A DNA stretch of 32,015 nt from Pseudomonas lundensis (GCF_001042985.1 NZ_JYKY01000040.1:1-32015); one strand, 5' to 3'; shown: positions 16,055 to 24,736, counted from the stretch's first letter. The notes: generated by a model not told the origin, from the letters alone. Numbers and translations are program-made.

Positions 16055-17308
16055 GTGAAGAACTGGCACTGCCTCGTCGGTATCTTGCTGATTACAACAC
16101 TGACACTGCTGCTGGAAATCCCCGCCGACACTTGGCTCACTTCCGCCACCCTGAGCTTGATTCTCGGGACCACGGCGCTGGCCTACATGGCCGTTTCCTG
16201 CCTGTTGGCCAGCCGCCGGCGAGTCGTTGAACACCTGTTCGGCGGCCTCGACCGCGTCTATGACACCCACAAATGGCTGGGGATCTGGGCGCTGGTGTTC
16301 GCCTCCTACCACTTGGTGTTCAAGGCCAACCTCGATGTGTGGAACAGCGTGCCCATCATGGAGTTGTCCAAATACTGGACACGCATGGTGCGCCAGTTGA
16401 GCTATGTGGCACTGGGCATGATTGTGCTGCTCGCCCTGAACCGCAACATCCCCTACAGCGTTTGGCGCTGGTGGCACAAGTTGTCCGGCCCGCTGTTTCT
16501 GATTGTCATCCTGCACTGGCTGAGCTTCAAATCCCCCATCACCCTGTTCAGCCCGGCAGGCATCTGGCTCAGCGTACTCTGCGCCCTTGGCGTGGTGGCG
16601 GCGCTCTACAAACTACTGCTCTACCCCTTTGTCGCCCGTGCCGGTGAATACCGGGTAATCGAGGTGAGCAGCGAGAAAGCGGCGTTGCACCTGACCTTCG
16701 CTCCGATAGGCAAAGGCTTTGACTTCAAGGCCGGTCAGTTTGCGTTTTTGTCCTTCAAGGAAAAGGGCCTGCGTGAGCCCCACCCGTTCACCATTGCCTG
16801 TGCCCACCGCGAAAACGGACAGCTTGAATTTGTGATCCGGGCCTTGGGGGACTACACCAAAACACTGCGTGAGCGCGTCAAGGTCGGCATGGTGGCCGAC
16901 ATCTACGCGCCCTACGGCCACTTCAAACGCCCGAGCGGCGCGGCAAAAGAGATCTGGATTGGTGCTGGGGTCGGCATTTCGCCTTTTATCGCCTGGCTGC
17001 AAGACCCCTTGGGTGAGCGGTTCGACAAAGCGACCCTGATCTACTGCTTCAACCCCGCCCGCGGCTTCCCGCCGGCCGAACAATTGCAGGGCGTGGCCGA
17101 ACAACGGGGGGTGCAGTTCATGGCCAATAGCGGCGGGACTGCGCAATTGGCAGATCACTTGCGTCAGCTGTTGACCCACACCGCACCTGAGTCTGTGCAC
17201 ATCAGCTTCTGCGGACCTAAGGGGCTGCTGCAACGGGTGCGTGAACTGATGCGCGAACACGGTGTGCCTGCGCAGAACCTGCACGTGGAACTGTTCGAGT
17301 TTCGCTGA
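16055..17308 (+). CDS. Ferric-reductase-like transmembrane flavocytochrome
   Basis: This 417-residue inner-membrane protein has six hydrophobic segments in about residues 1-195 (ferric reductase/NADPH oxidase-like domain). Candidate haem-ligand histidines sit in YDTHKWLGIWALVFASYH and WWHKLSGPLFLIVILHW. A ferredoxin-reductase-like part follows: the FAD-binding EPHPFTIA motif and the nucleotide-binding GAGVGISPF and HISFCGP motifs. It would pass electrons from NAD(P)H across the membrane to a periplasmic acceptor. Its position just after the enterobactin locus suggests Fe(III) released by PfeE, although relatives also serve other acceptors. The start is GTG at 16055 with GGAG about 8 nt upstream; the longer frame to 15956 lacks a ribosome binding site and overlaps the hairpin. 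Family call is firm; the role in iron reduction is inference. Confidence 0.83.
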   Translation: MKNWHCLVGILLITTLTLLLEIPADTWLTSATLSLILGTTALAYMAVSCLLASRRRVVEHLFGGLDRVYDTHKWLGIWALVFASYHLVFKANLDVWNSVPIMELSKYWTRMVRQLSYVALGMIVLLALNRNIPYSVWRWWHKLSGPLFLIVILHWLSFKSPITLFSPAGIWLSVLCALGVVAALYKLLLYPFVARAGEYRVIEVSSEKAALHLTFAPIGKGFDFKAGQFAFLSFKEKGLREPHPFTIACAHRENGQLEFVIRALGDYTKTLRERVKVGMVADIYAPYGHFKRPSGAAKEIWIGAGVGISPFIAWLQDPLGERFDKATLIYCFNPARGFPPAEQLQGVAEQRGVQFMANSGGTAQLADHLRQLLTHTAPESVHISFCGPKGLLQRVRELMREHGVPAQNLHVELFEFR

Positions 17309-17330
17309 GTGTGGCGAGACCGTGGGCTCT

Positions 17331-17350
17331 GCGCAGGCAGCGCCTTTTTT
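17331..17350 (+). terminator. Weak terminator with T6 after the reductase gene
   Basis: A short GCGC-AGGCA-GCGC stem is followed by C and six Ts, 22 bp after the reductase stop. The 4-bp stem is marginal, but the T-run on the coding strand supports a termination role. Confidence 0.4.
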
Positions 17351-17426
17351 GTAGGCACCGCGTGGCGATTGATGCTAAAAAGCCGCCCTCCGCTATCCCG
17401 TGCATAGCGTCCAGAGCCACGCTCAC

Positions 17427-17870
17427 GTGTTTGAAATCACCAGTTACATCGGGCTGTTCCTCGCCGCATTGGGCGCGGCATCGTTATTGCCCCTGCAATC
17501 TGAAGCGGTGCTGGTGGGGATGCTGCTGTCTGCCCCGTACAGTGTGACGTTGCTGTTGCTTGTGGCCACCGCTGGCAATGTCTTGAGCTCGGTCTTGAAT
17601 TGGCTGTTGGGGCGCTCGGTCGAGCGCTTTCGTGACAAACGCTGGTTTCCTGTGAGCGCGGCCAAACTGGAGCGAGCGCAGCGGTTTTACTTGCGTTATG
17701 GGCACTGGTCGCTGCTGTTGAGCTGGGTGCCGGTCATTGGCGACCCCTTGACGCTGATCGCCGGGGTGATGCGCGAACCGCTGTGGCGCTTTGTGCTGAT
17801 TGTGACGCTGGCCAAAGGGGCGCGCTATGCACTGTTAACCGCCCTCACGCTGGGGTGGATCAACGCTTGA
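17427..17870 (+). CDS. YqaA-family (SNARE-associated/DedA-like) inner-membrane protein
   Basis: This 147-residue membrane protein belongs to the YqaA branch of the DedA/SNARE-associated family. Visible hallmarks are LLPLQSEAVLVG near the N-terminus, NVLSSVLNWLLGR in the middle and the conserved RYGHWSLLLSWVPVIGDPLTLIAGVMR block, which contains the R..W.....P..GDP pattern of the family. Function is not established; relatives are linked to lipid transport and membrane homeostasis. The GTG at 17427 gives MFEITSYIG, which matches the usual YqaA start. A GTG at 17400 would add nine unusual residues, and neither has a strong ribosome binding site. Its 3' end overlaps by about 11 bp the natural 3' end of the convergent metallophosphoesterase gene. 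Confidence 0.8.
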   Translation: MFEITSYIGLFLAALGAASLLPLQSEAVLVGMLLSAPYSVTLLLLVATAGNVLSSVLNWLLGRSVERFRDKRWFPVSAAKLERAQRFYLRYGHWSLLLSWVPVIGDPLTLIAGVMREPLWRFVLIVTLAKGARYALLTALTLGWINA

Positions 17871-18995
17871 CGTGAGGCGAACGCAAGGTAATCAGCGTGA
17901 TTTCTGCCGGGCGGCCCAAGCGAATCGGGAAGCCGTTCCACAACCCGGTGCCATTACTGACATAAAGCTGCATGCCCTCTACGTCATAAAGCCCCAGACA
18001 AACCCCTGATTGGCCCATTGCGCGAGCAGGTGCGGTCCCCAGATTTGACCGCCATGGGTGTGACCCGACAGTTGCAGGTCAACGCCCTGCCGGGCGTTGG
18101 CCACGGCACCAATCGGGCGATGGCTCAGCAGTATCACCGGCGCCTGTTCGGGAGCATCACGCAACGCCCCTGCCACGTCGGGCAACGGCAGGCGCAGCGG
18201 TGAAGCCGCCTTGTCAGTGATACCGGCAAGCACCAGTTGGCGACCGTTATGGCTCACCAGCACGTGACGGTTGAGCAACATCTGCACCCCCAACTGCTCG
18301 AACACCGGCAACCAGTGCACATAGTCGACGTAATACTCGTGGTTGCCCGGGATGGCGAACACCCCATAGCGGGCACGCAACTGTTGCAGCGGTTTCACAT
18401 CATCGGCGCGGGCATACGGGGTGCCGTCCACCAGGTCGCCGGTGATCAGGGTCACATCCGGTTGCAGGGCATTGGTTTTATCGACCACTGCCTGCATCCA
18501 GGGCGCTTGCAACAGTCGGCTGGCGTGCAGGTCGGTCAATTGCACCAGGCGCAAGCCATCCATTTCCGGGGGCAGATGCGCCAGGGTGATGTCCATCGTT
18601 TTCACATCCGGCACGCGGATCGCTTGCCACACGCCCAGCAGTGCCAAGCCGACGCTAACGATGCCCAACGCGGCATTCAGGCGTCGATTGCGCCACAGCG
18701 CGCGCCCCTGCGCACGTGACACCAGCCACATCAACAGGCCAATTCCGTCGCGCACCAACAGCAGCAGCGCCAGCACGATCAGGCTGCCAAACGCCCAACC
18801 CAATGCCATCAGCACCTCGCCGGGTATCTCAGGCGAAGCCATGCTGCCAAACCTGATTCGGGTGATCAGATGATGCTCGGCCACCAGCAACAGCAGCACG
18901 CCCAACACGCATTTGCTTGGCGTGCTGACCCGCATTGGCCAGATGAAACGTGCGATGACATACAACGCGATCAGTGCCGTAACCCCATGAAACAT
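17860..18995 (-). pseudogene. Membrane-anchored metallophosphoesterase, frameshifted near the 3' end
   Basis: This is a YaeI-like calcineurin-type phosphoesterase with hydrophobic N-terminal segments (about residues 1-125) and a catalytic domain. Metal-binding motifs are all present: LTDLHAS, GDLVDG, GNHEYY, LSHRP and SGHTHGGQ. The frame opened at 18995 stops at 17979 after GFVWGFMT (338 residues). If one base is restored in the C-run at 17992-17995, the frame continues GLYDVEGMQLYVSNGTG and then WNGFPIRLGRP, the conserved end of this family, to a stop at 17860 (about 378 residues). The gene therefore carries a one-base deletion, either a real mutation or a homopolymer sequencing error. The truncated form keeps all metal-binding motifs but loses the last beta strands. 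The ATG at 18995 has AAGGA 8 nt upstream. Relatives act on phospholipid-like phosphoesters; the substrate here is unknown. Confidence 0.85.
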
Positions 18996-19218
18996 GCGTT
19001 ATTCCTTGTCAAATTTCAGTGTGCGATCGCGATACTTTAGACCACCCCCTGTGATGGTATGTGTCTATACCTTTACGCTTCCAACTGAATGGGAGCGCAA
19101 GCGCAGTCGGACACGAAACCCTCCTGCTGACTAATGGTCTGCCTCGGTTGTTTTTTTTAAGTGCACCGCCGCTTGCCTGTGAAACGCAGGTTTTGGACGA
19201 GCTCAGGTATCTCCGACC

Positions 19219-19242
19219 TTGGAGAGGTGTACCTACCTCCAA
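19219..19242. repeat. Small inverted repeat downstream of nikR
   Basis: TTGGAG (19219-19224) pairs with CTCCAA (19237-19242), and inner AGGT/ACCT can extend the stem with a 2-nt bulge. It lies 14 bp after the nikR stop on the minus strand and may mark its transcript end. No T-run follows. The rest of the 260 bp between the phosphoesterase start and nikR contains a T8 run at about 19150-19157 and no gene that I can support. Confidence 0.35.
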
Positions 19243-19255
19243 TCAACCCGCAGTT

Positions 19256-19678
19256 TTAATGCGAATGCCCGCCTTCGTCCGTGGGCAACGGGATGATCTG
19301 TGCAGCGCCATGCCGCACCCCGCGTTCGGCCATCACCTGGCGCGTCAGTGCGGTGACGTGTTTGATCGAGCCCTTGAGTACCGACACTTCCATGCATTTG
19401 CCCTGATCGAGGTGCACGTGCAGGGTCGACAAGGTCAGGTCGTGATGTTCGTGAAAGGCACTGTTCAATCGTTTGGACAGCTCGCGGGTGCCATGGTCGT
19501 ACACGTAACTCAGGGTAGCCACGCAGGTGTCGTCGGGGTTTGCCGCCTCCGGCTCCAGCAGTCCGGCGCGTAATAAATCCCGAATCGCCTCCGATCGCCC
19601 TTGATAACCATGGGTGGTGACGCGCTCATCAATAACCGCCAACAAGGCGTCGTCCAGGGAGATGGTGACTCTTTGCAT
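19256..19678 (-). CDS. nikR: NikR, nickel-responsive transcriptional repressor
   Basis: This 140-residue regulator represses nickel uptake when nickel is plentiful. The N-terminal ribbon-helix-helix DNA-binding domain starts MQRVTISLDDALLAVID and includes GRSEAIRDLLRAG. The C-terminal ACT-like tetramerisation domain carries the high-affinity nickel ligands at the same numbers as in E. coli NikR: His76, His87, His89 and Cys95 (STLHVHLDQGKC). The C-terminus ends EGGHSH, adding histidines that may bind metal weakly. The gene is divergent from nikABCDE and the operator at 19695-19722 sits directly between the two starts. Because that operator is only 17 bp from the nikR start codon, autoregulation is plausible. 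A GAGG ribosome binding site precedes the ATG. Confidence 0.95.
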   Translation of the reverse strand: MQRVTISLDDALLAVIDERVTTHGYQGRSEAIRDLLRAGLLEPEAANPDDTCVATLSYVYDHGTRELSKRLNSAFHEHHDLTLSTLHVHLDQGKCMEVSVLKGSIKHVTALTRQVMAERGVRHGAAQIIPLPTDEGGHSH

Positions 19679-19694
19679 GGATCTTGCCTCGCGT

Positions 19695-19722
19695 TTATGA
19701 ACTTTTCACATAGACTTCATAC
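19695..19722. promoter_or_regulatory. NikR operator between nikR and nikA
   Basis: TTATGA (19695-19700), exactly 16 bp, then TCATAC (19717-19722). The E. coli NikR operator is GTATGA-N16-TCATAC, so this site has the right spacing, a perfect right half and five of six matches on the left. It is placed 46 bp before the nikA TTG and 17 bp before the nikR ATG, so bound NikR could block both promoters. Confidence 0.85.
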
Positions 19723-19767
19723 CCATTGCATGAAATCCAAAATGCCATCATTAGAGGGAGCGCCAGT

Positions 19768-21342
19768 TTGAAGCAGCCGTCGATGAAAAAGAAGCTTGGC
19801 CTGTGGCTACTCGGATGCTGCCTCTCAAGCGGCATCGCACCCAGCTACGCTGCGGACGATGCGCCGACGCTGACTTACTCCTGGCCCACCAATGCAGGGC
19901 CGCTTGACCCACGAGGGTACTCGCCCAATCAGATGTACGCTCAGGCCATGGTCTATGAGCCGCTGGTGCGTTACACCCGGTCGGGGCAGCTGGAACCGTG
20001 GCTTGCCACGCACTGGACGGTGTCTGCCGACGGCAAGACGTACACCTTCACCCTGCGCGAAGGCGTGACTTTCAGTGATGGCAGCCCGTTCACTGCCGCG
20101 GCCGCCAAAGCCAACGTCGACGCAGTGCTGGCCAATGCCAAACGCCATCAGTGGATGGAACTGGTGAGCACCCTTGATCGCGTCGAGGCCCCGGACGCGC
20201 GCACGTTGGTGCTGGTCCTCAAGCACCCTTATTACCCAACCTTGATGGAACTGGCCCAGGTGCGTCCGCTGCGTTTTGGTGCGCCCAACGCCCAAAAAGG
20301 GGCACCTGTGGGCACCGGCCCGTGGAAACTGGTCGAGACCCGACGCGGCGAATACGACCGGTTTGCCCGTAATGACCAGTATTGGGGTGATAAACCTGCT
20401 TACGGCTCTGTGTTGGTGAACGTCATTTCTGACCCCGACAGCCGCGCCATCGCCTTGCAAACCGGTGTCATCGACCTGATCCAAGGCGCCGATGGCGAGA
20501 TTTCGTCCGGCACCTTCGTGCGTTTGCGGGACGCCGGGTTCAAAACCGCGCTCTCGACGCCTTTGGCCACCCGGCTGGTCGCGATGAATACTGCGCGCGT
20601 GCCGACCAACGAGTTGGCCGTTCGCCAGGCGATCAACCAGGCCGTGGACAAGGACACCCTGATCGCCAAGGTGCTGTACGGGCTTGAACCGCGTGCCGAT
20701 GCGCTGTTTTCCAACAACCTGCCGTACACCGACCTGGGCCTTAAAGCGCTGGGTTTCGACCGGCAACAAGCCCGCGAGCGTTTGCAAACCGCAGGCTGGA
20801 CGCTACCGCCAGGCAAAACCATACGGGAAAAAGACGGCCAGCCGCTGAGCGTGGAGTTGGTATTTCTGGGCACCAGCGCGTTGCAAAAAAGCCTGGCCGA
20901 GATCATTCAGGGTGAACTGGCCAAGGTCGGGATGCAGGTGCAATTACGCGCCGAAGAAGACGGCGCATTGGTGCAGCGGCAACGTGAAGGCCGCTTCGGC
21001 ATGATTTTCGCCGACACCTGGGGCGCGCCGTATGACCCGCATTCGTTTGTCAGTTCGATGCGCTATGCCGGCCATGCCGATTACATGGCCCAGCGCGGCT
21101 TGCCGATGAAAGACGCCATCGACCGAAAAATTGCTCAGGTACTGGGTGAGACCCGCGAAAAACAACGTGCCGAAGGTTATCGCGACATCCTCACCACGCT
21201 CCACGAGCAGGCGGTGTATTTGCCGATTTCCTACCTCACGGCCATCAGTGTGAGCCGCCCCACGGTCGACAATGTGCAGTTTGGCAGCACGCTGTTTGAC
21301 ATGCCGTTCGATGTCATGCGTCCAGCCAGCGGGAAGCCTTGA
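19768..21342 (+). CDS. nikA: NikA, periplasmic nickel-binding protein of the nickel ABC importer
   Basis: NikA binds chelated Ni(II) in the periplasm and hands it to NikBC. The protein is a cluster C (dipeptide/nickel type) solute-binding protein with a signal peptide ending near SYAADDAP and then LTYSWPTNAGPLDPRGY, a NikA hallmark; later phrases such as GTGPWKLVE and RQAINQAVDK are typical of the fold. The chosen start is TTG at 19768, because AGAGGGAG ends 7 nt upstream; it gives 524 residues, the length of E. coli NikA as I recall it. The ATG five codons later (19783) would give an equally good signal peptide but lies about 22 nt from the ribosome binding site. It is first in nikABCDE, with NikR control from the adjacent operator. 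Confidence 0.93.
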   Translation: MKQPSMKKKLGLWLLGCCLSSGIAPSYAADDAPTLTYSWPTNAGPLDPRGYSPNQMYAQAMVYEPLVRYTRSGQLEPWLATHWTVSADGKTYTFTLREGVTFSDGSPFTAAAAKANVDAVLANAKRHQWMELVSTLDRVEAPDARTLVLVLKHPYYPTLMELAQVRPLRFGAPNAQKGAPVGTGPWKLVETRRGEYDRFARNDQYWGDKPAYGSVLVNVISDPDSRAIALQTGVIDLIQGADGEISSGTFVRLRDAGFKTALSTPLATRLVAMNTARVPTNELAVRQAINQAVDKDTLIAKVLYGLEPRADALFSNNLPYTDLGLKALGFDRQQARERLQTAGWTLPPGKTIREKDGQPLSVELVFLGTSALQKSLAEIIQGELAKVGMQVQLRAEEDGALVQRQREGRFGMIFADTWGAPYDPHSFVSSMRYAGHADYMAQRGLPMKDAIDRKIAQVLGETREKQRAEGYRDILTTLHEQAVYLPISYLTAISVSRPTVDNVQFGSTLFDMPFDVMRPASGKP

Positions 21343-21345
21343 ACC

Positions 21346-22287
21346 ATGTTGCGATATATCGCGTTACGTCTGATCTTGCTGGTTCCGGTGCTGCTGGGGG
21401 TGTCGCTGATTGTGTTCCTCCTCTTGCACATGGGCAACGGCGACCCGGCGCTGGACTACCTGCGCCTGTCACAAATCCCGCCCACGGATAGCGCACTGGT
21501 CGAAGCGCGACAGGCGCTCGGGCTGGATCGCCCGTTGCCTGAGCAATACCTGAGCTGGGTATGGAACGCGCTGCATCTGGACTTCGGCGTGTCGTATATC
21601 ACCGGCCGGCCGGTGCTGGATGACGTGCTCTACTACCTGCCCGCCACCCTGCAATTGGGCGCTCTGGCGCTGCTGGTCACACTGGCGCTGAGCATTCCTT
21701 TGGGGCTGGCCGCCGCCCGCTGGCAGGGCAAATGGCCCGATCACGTGGTGCGCTTCGTGACCTTTATCGGCGTGTCGATGCCCAATTTCTGGCTGGCATT
21801 CTTGCTGATTGCCCTGCTCTCGCTGTGGCTCGGCTGGCTACCGCCTATGGGCCGCGGCGGCCCGGCGCACCTTGTCATGCCGGTACTGGCGATTGCGCTG
21901 ATGTCGATGTCAATCAACGCCCGTCTGTTGCGCGCCAGCCTGCTGGACGTGCGGCAACACCGCCATGTGTTTTATGCCCGTGCCCGCGGCCTGAATGAGC
22001 GCCGGGTGTGGCGTGATCACATACTGCGCAACGCGTGGATGCCGCTGGTCACCGCCACCGGCATGCACATCGGCGAACTGCTCGGTGGCGCACTGGTGAT
22101 TGAAACGATCTTTGCCTGGCCCGGCGTCGGCCGCTTCGCCGTGAGCGCCGTGCTTAACCGCGACTTCCCGGTGATGCAGTGCTTCACCTTGCTGCTGACC
22201 ACATTGTTGGTGCTGTGCAATCTGGTGGTGGATATCTGTTATGCGTGGCTCGACCCGCGCACACGCTTAGCGGGGGTGATGGCATGA
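21346..22287 (+). CDS. nikB: NikB, nickel ABC importer permease
   Basis: This 313-residue inner-membrane permease has about six hydrophobic segments and the DppB/OppB-type fold. Family phrases include the N-terminal MLRYIALRLILLVPVLLGVS, the LGLDRPLPEQYLSW segment and the cytoplasmic EAA-like loop ARARGLNERRVWRDHILRNA that contacts the ATPases. With NikC it forms the nickel channel. The gene begins 3 bp after the nikA stop and ends overlapping nikC by 4 bp (ATGA), consistent with one operon and coupled translation. Length matches the family. Nickel specificity follows from nikR, the operator and nikA rather than from NikB alone. Confidence 0.93.
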   Translation: MLRYIALRLILLVPVLLGVSLIVFLLLHMGNGDPALDYLRLSQIPPTDSALVEARQALGLDRPLPEQYLSWVWNALHLDFGVSYITGRPVLDDVLYYLPATLQLGALALLVTLALSIPLGLAAARWQGKWPDHVVRFVTFIGVSMPNFWLAFLLIALLSLWLGWLPPMGRGGPAHLVMPVLAIALMSMSINARLLRASLLDVRQHRHVFYARARGLNERRVWRDHILRNAWMPLVTATGMHIGELLGGALVIETIFAWPGVGRFAVSAVLNRDFPVMQCFTLLLTTLLVLCNLVVDICYAWLDPRTRLAGVMA

Positions 22288-23132
22288 CGGCGATAGCGGC
22301 AACAACCCTGCCCCGCCCCCGGCGCGGGCTGCACGTGGGGCTGGCACTGGTCGCGCTGCTATTGCTCATGGCGCTGCTCGGTCCCTGGCTGTCGCCTTAC
22401 GACCCGACGCTGGTCAACCTCGACGACCGCCTGCTGCCTGCCAGCTCGGCTCACTGGCTGGGCACCGATCATCTGGGGCGCGACGTGTTCTCGCGCTTGA
22501 TCGTCGGCACCCGGCTGTCGTTGGGCAGCGTGGTGCTGACCCTCGGGCTGGTATTGATTCTCGGCGTGGTGATCGGCGGCATTGCGGGGGTGATCGGCGG
22601 CAAGCTGGACATGTTCCTCATGCGCCTGTGCGACATGTTCCTGACCTTTCCGACGCTGGTGCTGGCGTTCTTTCTGATCGCCGTGCTTGGCACCGGGCTG
22701 ACCAACGTCATCATTGCCATCGCCCTGTCGCACTGGGCGTGGTATGCGCGGATGGTGCGCGGCATGGTGATCGCCCAGCGCAATCGCGACTACGTCCTGG
22801 CCTCGCGGCTGGCCGGTGCCTCGCGCCTGACCCGCTTGCGCCAGCACATCATGCCCAACGTGGTCGGGCAGTTACTGGTACTGGCCTCGATGGACATCGG
22901 GCACATGATGCTGCACGTGTCCGGGTTGTCCTTCCTTGGCCTGGGGGTGAGCCCGCCGACCCCTGAATGGGGCGTCATGATCAATGATTCCAAGGAGTTC
23001 ATCTGGACTCACCCGCAACTGCTGCTGTGGCCGGGGCTGATGATTTTCCTCGCGGTGATGGCGTTCAACCTGTTGGGCGATGCCTTGCGCGATCGCCTCG
23101 ACCCCAGCGTGCTGGCGGAGATCAAGGAATGA
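22284..23132 (+). CDS. nikC: NikC, nickel ABC importer permease
   Basis: This 282-residue partner permease of NikB is of the DppC/OppC type, with an N-terminal membrane anchor followed by five further segments. Hallmarks are HWLGTDHLGRDVFSRLI_, the VIAQRNRDYVLASRLAGASR coupling loop and the LSFLGLGVSPPTPEWG phrase shared by this group. The ATG at 22284 overlaps the nikB stop; the frame is open upstream to 22179 but that is inside nikB. The stop overlaps the nikD ATG in the same way. The tight overlaps in nikB-nikC-nikD-nikE imply fixed stoichiometry through coupled translation. Confidence 0.93.
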   Translation: MTAIAATTLPRPRRGLHVGLALVALLLLMALLGPWLSPYDPTLVNLDDRLLPASSAHWLGTDHLGRDVFSRLIVGTRLSLGSVVLTLGLVLILGVVIGGIAGVIGGKLDMFLMRLCDMFLTFPTLVLAFFLIAVLGTGLTNVIIAIALSHWAWYARMVRGMVIAQRNRDYVLASRLAGASRLTRLRQHIMPNVVGQLLVLASMDIGHMMLHVSGLSFLGLGVSPPTPEWGVMINDSKEFIWTHPQLLLWPGLMIFLAVMAFNLLGDALRDRLDPSVLAEIKE

Positions 23133-23902
23133 AGGACACATTGACACTGCAAGGGCTGACCCTCCGTCATCAGCAGCGCACGCTGGTGGACGGGATCGAT
23201 CTGACCCTCAGCGCAGGCAGTATTCATGGGCTGGTAGGGGGCAGCGGCTCGGGCAAGTCGCTGACCTGTGCCGGGATCCTCGACCTGCTGCCACCCGGCG
23301 TGCAGCGCAGCGCGGGCATATTGCACCTGGACGGCCACCGCGTAGAACCGGCCCGACTGCGCGGGCGGGACGTGGCGCTGGTGGTGCAGAACCCGCGCAG
23401 TGCGTTCAACCCGGTGCGTTCATTACGCCACCATGCGCTGGAAACCCTCGACACCCGCCATGTACGCGGCAGCGAAGCGCACCGCCTGATCCTCGACACC
23501 GTGCGCGAAGTGGGGCTCGAAGACGCCGATCGTGTGCTGGATTCGTTTGCCTTTCAGCTCAGCGGCGGCATGTTGCAACGCATGATGATTGCCCTGGCGC
23601 TGCTGGCCGACAGCCGTTTCTTGCTGGCCGACGAGCCCACCAGCGATCTGGACGTGGTGGCGCAGGCACGTTTTCTCGACCTGCTGGAGCGGCTGGTAGT
23701 CGATCGCAACCTCGGCGTGTTGCTGGTCACCCACGACATGGGCGTGGTGGCGCGCAGTTGCGATCAGGTCAGCGTCATGGCCCACGGCCGAATCGTCGAA
23801 CAGGTCGATGTGCACCGCTTGTTCGAATCCCCCCACAGCCCTGAAGCGCAGACGTTGCTGGCCGCGCACCGCACCTTGACCAGGGAGGCCTACGCGCCAT
23901 GA
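23129..23902 (+). CDS. nikD: NikD, nickel ABC importer ATPase
   Basis: This 257-residue cytosolic ATPase subunit has Walker A GGSGSGKS (about residues 36-43), Q-loop VVQNPRSAFNP, ABC signature LSGGMLQRMM, Walker B FLLADEPTSDLD and the switch histidine in LLVTHDMG. It powers nickel import as a heterodimer with NikE. The ATG at 23129 overlaps the nikC stop and is preceded by AAGGA. Length and motif order match E. coli NikD. The LQR phrase in the signature is typical of the oligopeptide/nickel importer ATPases. Confidence 0.93.
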   Translation: MKDTLTLQGLTLRHQQRTLVDGIDLTLSAGSIHGLVGGSGSGKSLTCAGILDLLPPGVQRSAGILHLDGHRVEPARLRGRDVALVVQNPRSAFNPVRSLRHHALETLDTRHVRGSEAHRLILDTVREVGLEDADRVLDSFAFQLSGGMLQRMMIALALLADSRFLLADEPTSDLDVVAQARFLDLLERLVVDRNLGVLLVTHDMGVVARSCDQVSVMAHGRIVEQVDVHRLFESPHSPEAQTLLAAHRTLTREAYAP

Positions 23903-24735
23903 GTTTTCTCCAGATACGCGACGTCAGCCACGGCTATACAGCGGGCGGCCTGTTCAGCAAACGGCATCGGGTTGACGTGTTACGCAGGCTGAACCTTGAG
24001 TTGATTGAAGGGCAGAACCTCGGTTTGTTGGGCAGCAGTGGCAGCGGCAAAAGCACCCTCGCCCGCCTGCTCATGGGGCTGGAAAGCCCTGACCAGGGGA
24101 CGGTCACATTCCGTTCAGCGCCGCTCACCGGCCCCGGCAAAGGGTTTTTGCAACAGGTGCAAATGGTGTTTCAGGACGCCCTCAGTGCCTTCAACCCGCA
24201 ACGCAGCATCGCCTGGAGCATTGCCGAGCCCTTGCGGCATTTGGCGGGCATGGGTGAAGTGGCGTGCAAGGCACGGGTAGAGCAGTTGCTGCGTCAGGTC
24301 AAACTGCTGCCTTGTGACGGCGACAAAATCCCCACGCAACTCAGTGGTGGCCAGTTGCAGCGCGCCGGGATTGCCCGGGCGCTGTCAGTGGCGCCCAAAC
24401 TGATCATCCTTGACGAAGCCCTGTCCAACCTCGACCGCGTCTTACAGGTGCAAATCCTGGAACTGCTGGCGGACATCCGCCGCGAATCGGGCACCGGTTT
24501 TGTGCTGATTACCCATGACTTGAGCCTGATCAAGCATTTCTGCCAGCGCGTGGTGGTGCTGGCAGAAGGCACGTTAGTGGAAGACCGTGAAGTCACGCCG
24601 CACCTGTATTTTGAACACCCGGCGGCGGCACAGCTGCAAGCTGCGGTTTTACCCGCCCGGCCCCGGCGTGCGCAGCCCGGCCCGGCCGCACCGCACCGCT
24701 CCCCCACGACCACCGTTGACGAGCGTCAGGCGTGA
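23899..24735 (+). CDS. nikE: NikE, nickel ABC importer ATPase
   Basis: This 278-residue second ATPase of the nickel importer has Walker A GSSGSGKST (about residues 46-54), Q-loop VFQDALSAFNPQRS, signature LSGGQLQRAG, Walker B LIILDEALSNLD and the switch histidine in LITHDLS. The N-terminus (DVSHGYTAGGLFSKRHRVDVL) is characteristic of NikE. The last 25 or so residues are rich in proline, arginine and alanine and extend slightly beyond E. coli NikE (268 residues). GGGAGG lies about 9 nt before the ATG, which overlaps the nikD stop. This is the last gene of the operon. Confidence 0.93.
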   Translation: MSFLQIRDVSHGYTAGGLFSKRHRVDVLRRLNLELIEGQNLGLLGSSGSGKSTLARLLMGLESPDQGTVTFRSAPLTGPGKGFLQQVQMVFQDALSAFNPQRSIAWSIAEPLRHLAGMGEVACKARVEQLLRQVKLLPCDGDKIPTQLSGGQLQRAGIARALSVAPKLIILDEALSNLDRVLQVQILELLADIRRESGTGFVLITHDLSLIKHFCQRVVVLAEGTLVEDREVTPHLYFEHPAAAQLQAAVLPARPRRAQPGPAAPHRSPTTTVDERQA

Positions 24736-24736
24736 A

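Noticed and set aside
19009..19242. 77-codon frame between nikR and the phosphoesterase
   Set aside because: No ribosome binding site or recognisable sequence, and it contains the hairpin region after nikR.
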